A DNA stretch of 11,493 nucleotides from the NCBI GenBank assembly GCA_007116995.1, contig SKHL01000308.1, forward strand, positions 1-11,493, given 5' to 3'. The position numbers were made by a program, and so were the translations under genes. The stretch's first letter is position 1. Each line of letters opens with the position of its first letter. This DNA is from Limnochordia bacterium. GTDB lineage: Bacteria > Bacillota > Limnochordia > Darwinibacteriales > DTU012. Below are positions 6,076-11,493 of the stretch, one piece after another. The notes beneath the pieces are model-generated. The model made no database searches. It worked only from the letters and a program-made list of their open reading frames with translations, and was not told the DNA's origin.

Positions 6076-6875
6076 TAAGTCTGCTATTTGCTGGGGTTAG
6101 TTTTTTGGCTACTTATTTGTTAATGCCCCAAGTATCTGATATGGTACGGGAACGGTTAGTTCGCCCAAATCATGCTAATGAAGAAATTCCGGTAGGCCTA
6201 GGAATGATTTTCGTTTTAGTCGTAGTTCCCCTGATTATCCTATTGGTTCTCCTGACTCAGATTACAGTTGTGGTAGGACTAATCTGGTTGCTATCTCTAA
6301 TGGGGTTTGGCATGCTTGGGTTTATCGATGATACACTAGGGAGTAGAGAAGCACGGGGTTTTTGTGGTCATTTTCGAGCTCTACTTGGGGGACAGCTGAC
6401 GACAGGTGCCCTCAAAGCTCTGTTTGGTGCTGGAATCGCCCTTTTAGTCGCATTGTTTACTGCGGATCAGGGGGTCACCATTATTGTCAATACATTAGTG
6501 ATATCGTTATTTGCCAATTTATTTAACTTACTTGACGTTCGACCTGGACGTAGCAGTAAGGCTTTTTTGTTTCTCGCACTACCACTTTTTACACTCACAC
6601 TACCACCTCTACCAATGGCTTTGCTTGTTGCTAGTGTGTTAGCTTATATTCCTTGGGACTTGCAGTCGAAGGTTATGATGGGAGATGTTGGTGCAAATGT
6701 ACTAGGAGCGGCCTATGGGTTAGCTGTTTTGACCATACCACTTTCTTTCCGATTACTGGTTCTACTCTTTCTTGTAGCGATTCATGTCTATGCCGAACGC
6801 TTCTCCCTATCCCAGGCTATCGAAGGTAATAGTTTCCTACAGATGATGGATAGTTGGGGCAGAAAAAAAGTGTAA
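6072..6875 (+). CDS. MraY/TagO-like glycosyl-phosphate transferase homologue (multi-pass membrane)
   Basis: This 267-residue membrane protein resembles the MraY/WecA/TagO family, which transfers sugar phosphate from a UDP-sugar to undecaprenyl phosphate. Hydrophobic helices run throughout. Family-like motifs are FIDDTLGS (84-91, with the Asp pair D86-D87), NLFNLLDVRPGR (149-160, aligned with the NLTDGLDG region of MraY) and MMGDVGAN (202-209, aligned with FMGDTGS). The C-terminus has AERFSLSQAIEGN and a final DSWGRK. Compared with MraY it is shorter, has RPGR where MraY has a second DG, and shows no HHH motif. The substrate may therefore differ, or the protein may have only a supporting role. 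It ends the four-gene SteA cassette and probably works with the preceding glycosyltransferase on one lipid-linked sugar. Confidence 0.8.
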   Translation: MISLLFAGVSFLATYLLMPQVSDMVRERLVRPNHANEEIPVGLGMIFVLVVVPLIILLVLLTQITVVVGLIWLLSLMGFGMLGFIDDTLGSREARGFCGHFRALLGGQLTTGALKALFGAGIALLVALFTADQGVTIIVNTLVISLFANLFNLLDVRPGRSSKAFLFLALPLFTLTLPPLPMALLVASVLAYIPWDLQSKVMMGDVGANVLGAAYGLAVLTIPLSFRLLVLLFLVAIHVYAERFSLSQAIEGNSFLQMMDSWGRKKV

Positions 6876-6890
6876 CTGTCTAAAAGGGCA

Positions 6891-6922
6891 GGTAATAGTT
6901 AATCAGTGTAGAATATATTACC
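6891..6922 (+). repeat. Inverted repeat upstream of dinG
   Basis: GGTAATA (6891-6897) and TATTACC (6916-6922) form a perfect 7-bp inverted repeat with an 18-base spacer in the 79-base gap before dinG. A -10-like TAGAAT lies between the arms (6909-6914), but there is no matching -35. It could be an operator or a weak hairpin; there is no T run for a terminator. Confidence 0.3.
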
Positions 6923-6938
6923 ATGTTAATGCCACATG

Positions 6939-6957
6939 AAAGGAGTAGATTACATTG
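6939..6957 (+). promoter_or_regulatory. Ribosome-binding site and TTG start of dinG
   Basis: AAAGGAG (6939-6945) lies 9 bases before TTG 6955. This fixes the unusual start codon of the helicase gene, since the next in-frame ATG comes 28 codons later, in the ATG of the segment QQDMSNG, within the conserved region before the Walker A motif. Confidence 0.75.
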
Positions 6958-9060
6958 CAATACTCCCAGGACTTTTTCGGGCCTACGGGACCTTTATCTA
7001 CTCTATCTGGCTATGAGCATCGTGCGGGCCAACAAGATATGTCTAATGGTATCTATGATGTATTAAGTAGAGGGCACATAGCATTAGTCGAGGCTGGAAC
7101 AGGAACAGGGAAATCTTTAGCCTATCTGTATCCAGCGATTTGTCATGCTAAGCAACGTAAAGAAAAGGTCGTTATATCGACAAATACTATCAACTTACAG
7201 GAGCAACTGCTTGATAAGGATATACCTGTTCTTAAAAAGCTAGGAGTCGAGTTTAAAGCTGCTGTAGTGAAGGGGTGGGCTAACTATCCGTGTTGGCTTC
7301 GGATTCAAGAGATGATTGAAAACCCCTTAGAACAAGGTAAACCTCGGTTTGAGAAAATAATCGAAAAGCTGGAAGCAGGTAAGATTAAAAGTCGTAGTGA
7401 CATTCCTGTTATAGATGGTGTGATATGGGATGAGATACAAGCGGAGTCTGATCTGTGTCTACGAGGTCGTTGCTCATTCTTTCAAGACTGTCCGGTATTC
7501 ATTAGTCGACGTCAAGCAGAACAAGCAGAATTAGTGATTGTGAATCATCATCTACTCTTGGCTGATATAAATGTTCGCCAAGAAAAGGGATGGGAAGAAA
7601 CAGCAGTGCTTCCAGTATATAAGCATGTTATAGTGGATGAAGGACATCATATTCAGGAGGTGGCTACTGAGTATTTTGGTATAAGACTATCGCAGATCCG
7701 TATTAGGAGGCTACTGTCGTTATTTTATCGAGCTAGAGCAACAGATAATCGCGGGGTTTTGCCAACGCTTCGTCAACGCCTTAATGGCTTATCAAATAAT
7801 CAACCTGGTAATGATCTTATCGCCTTAATAGATTGGCAGCTTATTCCCCAGATTCGTAAAATCGAAGAAACGACCACCAGCTTCTTTCTGGCCTTAGAGA
7901 ATTATTTAGTGGGAACTGGATCGAAAGAAGCCTTTCTTCGAATTCCACATAGACAGGGTATAGTAGATGACCAAGTTTTAGCTACATATGATCAGTTACA
8001 TAGGACTTGGATAGAATGGGAACGCCAGTTACGAGCTTGTTTGGGGTTGTTGGAAGAGGCAGAAGATACATTAGACGATAAGATAGGACCAGCTTCCGGT
8101 TTTAGACCCTTTATTGAGCGAGTTGAGAATACTCGCGCCGACTTAGAGTTTTTGATGGATGTATCTGATAAAGGATACGTGTATTGGCTGGGCCTGCTTC
8201 CCAAGCAAAGGGGAGCCATGCTGCAAGCCGCTCCGATCGATGTAGGACCGTCCTTGCGTGAAAACATGCTATTTCCTCTGTCAAGCGTGGTCTTTACTAG
8301 TGCTACCCTAACAGTGGACGACACTTTTGATTACTACCGAGGGTGTATAGGGTTAGTCCAATCGGAAAACTGGCAGTTAACAACGCTGGTTTTTCCATCT
8401 CCGTTTCAGTATCAAAACCAGGTCTACCTTGGCGTGCCGATGGACTCTCCTACGCCTGATCAGCGCGACTTCATTCCCTACTTAGCTAGTAGTTTAAAAG
8501 AATTACTTCCGTTAACGGCGGGAAAGACCTTTGTTCTGTTTACATCCTACGCCATGTTAGATAAGGTAGTTCAATCGTTACGGAAGGATGGGGTAGGGAA
8601 TGAGTATAATTTAATCGTCCAAGGTGAACTGTCTCGTCCAAAGATGATTGAGCAATTTAGGACAAAGCCAAAATCTGTTTTATTTGGAACCGACAGTTTC
8701 TGGGAAGGTGTAGATGTGGCTGGAGATGCCTTGTCTTCAGTTATAATGACGAAATTACCGTTTCGAGTTCCTAGCGATCCGATTGTGGCGGCCCGAGCTG
8801 AACGCATTCAGGCTGAGGGTGGAAATCCCTTTTATCATTACTTCTTGCCCCAGGCTGTGATTAAGTTCCGGCAAGGGTGTGGTCGACTGATTCGCACCAC
8901 AACGGATCGAGGTCTTTTGTTAATCTGTGATCGTCGTTTGGTAGAGAAGGAATACGGTCAATATTTTTTGGGTTCTCTTCCTTCATGTCAACTACATAAG
9001 GGACGACTAGAACACTTACACCAGGAGGTTGAAAGATGGCTTTTATTATCGGAGCATTAA
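6955..9060 (+). CDS. dinG: DinG/XPD-family iron-sulfur ATP-dependent helicase
   Basis: This 701-residue superfamily 2 helicase belongs to the DinG/YoaA/XPD group, 5'-3' DNA helicases in repair and replication-conflict resolution. Walker A is AGTGTGKS (47-54). Four cysteines placed to hold the [4Fe-4S] cluster follow (C113, C168, C173, C179). The Walker B box is DEGH (228-231) rather than DEAH. Later motifs are FTSATL (447-452), FGTDSFWEGVD (577-587) and QGCGRLIR (640-647). It lacks the N-terminal exonuclease domain found in the much longer B. subtilis DinG. The gene starts at TTG and its end overlaps the LysM hydrolase gene by 25 bp, so the two are probably co-transcribed. DinG is the common family label; equivalence to E. 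coli DinG rather than YoaA is not shown. Confidence 0.93.
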   Translation: MQYSQDFFGPTGPLSTLSGYEHRAGQQDMSNGIYDVLSRGHIALVEAGTGTGKSLAYLYPAICHAKQRKEKVVISTNTINLQEQLLDKDIPVLKKLGVEFKAAVVKGWANYPCWLRIQEMIENPLEQGKPRFEKIIEKLEAGKIKSRSDIPVIDGVIWDEIQAESDLCLRGRCSFFQDCPVFISRRQAEQAELVIVNHHLLLADINVRQEKGWEETAVLPVYKHVIVDEGHHIQEVATEYFGIRLSQIRIRRLLSLFYRARATDNRGVLPTLRQRLNGLSNNQPGNDLIALIDWQLIPQIRKIEETTTSFFLALENYLVGTGSKEAFLRIPHRQGIVDDQVLATYDQLHRTWIEWERQLRACLGLLEEAEDTLDDKIGPASGFRPFIERVENTRADLEFLMDVSDKGYVYWLGLLPKQRGAMLQAAPIDVGPSLRENMLFPLSSVVFTSATLTVDDTFDYYRGCIGLVQSENWQLTTLVFPSPFQYQNQVYLGVPMDSPTPDQRDFIPYLASSLKELLPLTAGKTFVLFTSYAMLDKVVQSLRKDGVGNEYNLIVQGELSRPKMIEQFRTKPKSVLFGTDSFWEGVDVAGDALSSVIMTKLPFRVPSDPIVAARAERIQAEGGNPFYHYFLPQAVIKFRQGCGRLIRTTTDRGLLLICDRRLVEKEYGQYFLGSLPSCQLHKGRLEHLHQEVERWLLLSEH

Positions 9061-9623
9061 TATTATTACTAGCAGTATCGTTTCCCGGACGAGTGATTGA
9101 GCAGCAAGTTCACGTAGTCCGGCCTGGTGACACGTTATACGTAATTGCGCACCAGCATGGGTTAGATTGGCAGTACTTAGCGAATTTTAATAATGTTGAA
9201 GATCCCACCAAATTATGGGTGGGCACAAAGCTACGGATCCCCCTCCAGCAATCGACGATACGACACACCTCGGAGGAGCAGCTGTTGCTGGCCCGGATAA
9301 TTCATTCAGAGGCTCGGGGAGAGTCTATAGAGGGACAAATAGCCGTAGGTGCTGTAGTGGTTAATCGTGTGACTAGCCCGTTGTTTCCTGATACTATTAG
9401 GGATGTTATCTACCAACCCGGACAGTTTACGCCTATTGAACGAGATAATCTGCCCCATACTCCTGTAGCTAGTGCTCTAGAAGCGGCTAGTCGGGCTCTA
9501 GCTGGAGAGGATCCCACAGGCGGCGCCTTGTTTTTTTACAATCCACGCACCACTCGTTTCCGGGAATATTGGCAGACCAAACCGGTCATCAAGGTGATTG
9601 GTAATCATAACTTTGCGATTTAG
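9036..9623 (+). CDS. LysM and SleB/CwlJ-type cell-wall hydrolase
   Basis: This 195-residue exported protein has an N-terminal hydrophobic segment (about 2-17), a LysM peptidoglycan-binding domain (about 24-69, VHVVRPGDTLYVIAHQHG at its start) and a Hydrolase_2 domain (about 82-195). The latter is the fold of SleB and CwlJ, spore cortex-lytic enzymes acting on muramic-lactam peptidoglycan. The likely catalytic Glu is E92 in HSEARGE, followed by VVNRV, QPGQFTP and the final IGNHNFAI. The ATG has AGGAGGT (9023-9029) 6 bases upstream, inside the end of dinG. A germination or sporulation role is plausible given the deacetylases downstream, but vegetative relatives exist. Coupling to a helicase gene is unexpected for a sporulation protein, and no forespore promoter is visible. 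A terminator starts at the base right after the stop. Confidence 0.88.
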   Translation: MAFIIGALILLLAVSFPGRVIEQQVHVVRPGDTLYVIAHQHGLDWQYLANFNNVEDPTKLWVGTKLRIPLQQSTIRHTSEEQLLLARIIHSEARGESIEGQIAVGAVVVNRVTSPLFPDTIRDVIYQPGQFTPIERDNLPHTPVASALEAASRALAGEDPTGGALFFYNPRTTRFREYWQTKPVIKVIGNHNFAI

Positions 9624-9655
9624 GGCAAATACTTGTTATTTGCCTTTCTTTTTTT
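9624..9655 (+). terminator. Intrinsic terminator after the LysM hydrolase gene
   Basis: GGCAAATA (9624-9631) and TATTTGCC (9637-9644) form a perfect 8-bp stem with the loop CTTGT, followed by TTTCTTTTTTT (9645-9655). This is a standard rho-independent terminator. Its last three T residues also belong to the next inverted repeat. Confidence 0.85.
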
Positions 9656-9704
9656 GAATATGAATACACGAGGAGGAGATGAGATGCGTGTATTCATATT
9701 CAAA
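9653..9704 (+). promoter_or_regulatory. Perfect 18-bp inverted repeat with RBS and start codon in its loop
   Basis: The arms TTTGAATATGAATACACG (9653-9670) and CGTGTATTCATATTCAAA (9687-9704) are exact complements. The 16-nt loop AGGAGGAGATGAGATG (9671-9686) holds the whole Shine-Dalgarno sequence and the ATG of the first deacetylase gene; the right arm encodes its residues 2-7. In RNA this long stem should hinder ribosome entry while leaving the binding site exposed. It might instead be a DNA operator. The match is too long to be likely by chance. Confidence 0.8.
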
Positions 9705-10472
9705 CCAAAGATAACTCATATGGTTGTGGGACTCTTGATTGTGGTATTAGTACTTGTTAGTGCTGTTTCTGAGCGAGTAATGCCAATAGTAAATCGCATA
9801 AGCACTGTAACGACGAACAGGTTAATTCCCATCTATCAGGTGGAGACGAGCACGAAACGAGTGGCGATTTCTTTTGACGCAACCTGGGGCACGGATTTAA
9901 CGGATGAAATTCTCGCCATTTTACAGGAGTATAATATAAAAACCACATTTTTTCTCGCTGGTTATTGGGTTGATAAACATCCCCAGTATGTAATTAAGAT
10001 TGCAGAAGAAGGTCATGAAATAGGCAATCACAGCTACTCTCACCCCCATATGAATTCTCTGTCATTTGATGGAGTGGTGCGGGAATTAGAGAAAAATCAT
10101 GCAATGATCTATGATTTAACGAGACAAAATTCATTTTTGTTTCGACCGCCTTTTGGGGAGTACAATAACACTGTGATCAAAGCGGCTGAATCCGTTGGAT
10201 ATTATACGATTCAATGGTCTATTGATTCCCTAGACTGGAAAAATACCACAAGCAATGAAGTCTATCAACGAGTGATAAGTAAAATCGGACCAGGAGAAAT
10301 TGTGCTATTCCACAATGCAGCTAAGGCTACACCTGATGCCCTACGCCGTCTTATTCCAGAGTTAATTAGTCAAGGGTATGAAATCGCCCCTATTTCTCAG
10401 CTAATTCATCGTGATAATTATTTCGTAGACCATGATGGTACACAACGGCTGCGTAAAGGGGGAGCTGTGTAA
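9684..10472 (+). CDS. NodB-type polysaccharide deacetylase, membrane-anchored
   Basis: This 262-residue protein has a hydrophobic segment at about 13-30, then a short linker and a NodB homology domain (about 55-245). Such enzymes remove acetyl groups from peptidoglycan sugars or other N-acetylated glycans outside the membrane; sporulation members (PdaA, PdaB) help make or maintain cortex. Motif 1 is ISFDATWG, so the catalytic Asp is present (D65) but the second Asp is Ala (A66), a variant I recall in clostridial relatives. H116 and H120 (NHSYSH) bind metal, motif 3 is RPPFGE (R154), motif 4 is IDSLDW (D181, D184) and motif 5 ends in FH (H210). ATG 9684 is chosen for AGGAGGAG at 9671-9678; an upstream in-frame reading would begin inside the terminator. 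The stop overlaps the next start by one base. Confidence 0.92.
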   Translation: MRVFIFKPKITHMVVGLLIVVLVLVSAVSERVMPIVNRISTVTTNRLIPIYQVETSTKRVAISFDATWGTDLTDEILAILQEYNIKTTFFLAGYWVDKHPQYVIKIAEEGHEIGNHSYSHPHMNSLSFDGVVRELEKNHAMIYDLTRQNSFLFRPPFGEYNNTVIKAAESVGYYTIQWSIDSLDWKNTTSNEVYQRVISKIGPGEIVLFHNAAKATPDALRRLIPELISQGYEIAPISQLIHRDNYFVDHDGTQRLRKGGAV

Positions 10473-11473
10473 TGAAGAATGGGACTTGGATTTCCATCGT
10501 GATTACTAAACCTATGATTTTGGTTACTTTGTTAATAATTGGTGTAGTTTTAGCAGGTGTTTCCTTTGGTACGGCTTATGACAGAATCCAACGCAGATTT
10601 CAGGGAGTCAAACAGGGAGTAAGCTTAGCAGGGCATACGGTGGCTGGACTGTTACATGAAGAGTTATACGATGCGATTTCAAGTATTGCGGAAGAGCATG
10701 TCACTGAGGCTCGCAATGCTAGCTACGACTGGCAGAGTGAACAGGTGAATCCAGAGCAAGTCGGGCGAGTTATTGATGTAAAGTCCACAGTTGAGCTGGT
10801 AAGAAAGGCATCTACTGGAGAAAAAGTTGAGTTTGTGATTGTGGAGGTATTACCATCAATAACCCAAGCCCACTTCACCCCATATTATCGGGGGCCAAGT
10901 ATGGATCGCAAAGTGAGTTTAATGGTTAATGTAGATTGGGGTGATCAATTTATCCCGAGTATGCTAGAGACCTTTAGAGAATACGATGTAACGACTACTT
11001 GGTTTCCCACTGGTCGTTGGGTATCAAATTCACCAGAGATGGCCAAGAGGATAGCTGATGCTGGTCATGAAGTTGGCAATCATGGCGGTTGGCATGGAAT
11101 GGCCAGTAAGATGGGAGCCGATGAGGTACGCAAACTCATCCTAGATGGAGAGGAACGTATTCAAGCCATCACAGGGCAGAAACCACGGATATTTGCACCC
11201 CCAGCAGGAGATATAAATAAGCAAACTGTAGCAATTGCCGGAGAGCTAGGGTATAAAACGATATTGTGGACAGTGGACACCATTGATTGGCAACGACCGG
11301 CTGCTACAGTGATTATCGACCGAATACTTAGCCGTGTTGGAAATGGGGCGCTAGTTCTGATGCATCCTACAAAACCTACTGCAGAAGCCCTGCCTCACAT
11401 TATCAAGGAATTGCAGTCCAAGGAATATGCTATCGTCACTGTATCAGAACTATTAGGAGATAAGATCCGATAG
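10472..11473 (+). CDS. PG_binding_4-like domain plus NodB-type deacetylase with altered active site
   Basis: This 333-residue protein has a transmembrane segment (about 12-34), then a domain at about 44-131 resembling PG_binding_4 of VanW/YoaR-type proteins (GVSLAGHTVAGLLHEEL, NPEQVGRVIDV, VEVLPSIT). A NodB domain follows (about 145-330). Aligned without gaps to the upstream gene product, motif 1 is NVDWG, putting Asn (N153) at the catalytic Asp and moving an Asp two places on (D155). The metal His pair is kept (H204, H208), motif 3 is APPAGD with Ala (A242) for Arg, and D269, D272 and H297 are kept. It may be a weak or non-catalytic deacetylase, as suggested for B. subtilis YlxY, or a variant mechanism. 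AAAGGGGGAG (10455-10464) precedes the ATG by 7 bases. It is co-transcribed with the upstream paralogue; nothing is visible in the last 20 bases. Confidence 0.88.
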   Translation: MKNGTWISIVITKPMILVTLLIIGVVLAGVSFGTAYDRIQRRFQGVKQGVSLAGHTVAGLLHEELYDAISSIAEEHVTEARNASYDWQSEQVNPEQVGRVIDVKSTVELVRKASTGEKVEFVIVEVLPSITQAHFTPYYRGPSMDRKVSLMVNVDWGDQFIPSMLETFREYDVTTTWFPTGRWVSNSPEMAKRIADAGHEVGNHGGWHGMASKMGADEVRKLILDGEERIQAITGQKPRIFAPPAGDINKQTVAIAGELGYKTILWTVDTIDWQRPAATVIIDRILSRVGNGALVLMHPTKPTAEALPHIIKELQSKEYAIVTVSELLGDKIR

Positions 11474-11493
11474 GAAGCATAAACTCTCTACTC

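Noticed and set aside
6899..6928. CATGTTA as a sigma-G -10 before dinG
   Set aside because: The sequence 18 bp upstream (TTAAT) does not resemble the -35, and a forespore promoter is not expected for this helicase.
7992..8807. Two - strand open frames (7992-8324 and 8571-8807) opposite dinG
   Set aside because: They mirror conserved helicase coding sequence and have no support as genes.
1..11493. CRISPR arrays, insertion sequences, tRNA or rRNA genes, phage genes
   Set aside because: No direct repeat array, transposase, tRNA cloverleaf or rRNA-like stretch was found; all long stretches are explained by ordered + strand genes.

Overview
This window reads as a chromosomal segment of an endospore-forming anaerobic Firmicute. 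A clostridial, Peptococcaceae-like organism is my best guess; I cannot name a genus. The basis is a recN tail followed by spoIVB and spo0A (the classic spore-former order), a class I two-subunit-type fumarase alpha chain, tandem NodB-type deacetylases, a LysM/SleB-type hydrolase and a moderate to low GC content judged by eye. All genes lie on the + strand, are tightly packed and often overlap by a few bases.

Region 1 (1-3391), sporulation control. It holds the end of recN, then spoIVB (sigma-K checkpoint protease) behind a candidate sigma-G promoter, then a fumarase alpha subunit gene that overlaps spo0A by 8 bp. A good sigma-H promoter match lies upstream of the fumarase/spo0A pair. No fumarase beta gene is next to the alpha gene; spo0A takes that place. 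The Spo0A protein keeps its phosphorylation residues, but two recognition-helix residues differ from the B. subtilis protein. A perfect 46-bp palindrome at 3439-3484 separates this block from the next.

Region 2 (3544-6875), envelope and division cassette. SteA, a SteB/MctB-like protein, a family 2 glycosyltransferase and a MraY-like polyprenyl-phosphate sugar-phosphate transferase homologue follow one another with 1-bp gaps or 4-bp overlaps. SteA/SteB are cell-separation factors in Corynebacteriales, where they also lie next to recN. Together with the two lipid-linked sugar enzymes this looks like a conserved but functionally undescribed envelope module.

Region 3 (6955-9623). A DinG-type iron-sulfur helicase starts at TTG and overlaps a LysM plus SleB/CwlJ-type cell-wall hydrolase gene by 25 bp. 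A strong intrinsic terminator follows.

Region 4 (9653-11473). Two consecutive NodB-fold polysaccharide deacetylases: the first has a mostly intact active site, and the second has an extra N-terminal domain resembling PG_binding_4/VanW-type domains and altered catalytic motifs. The first gene has its ribosome-binding site and start codon in the 16-nt loop of a perfect 18-bp inverted repeat, the most striking non-coding structure in the window.

The strongest candidates for undescribed biology are the fumarase-spo0A coupling under a putative sigma-H promoter, the SteA/SteB/glycosyltransferase/MraY-like cassette, and the loop-displayed start site of the deacetylase operon.
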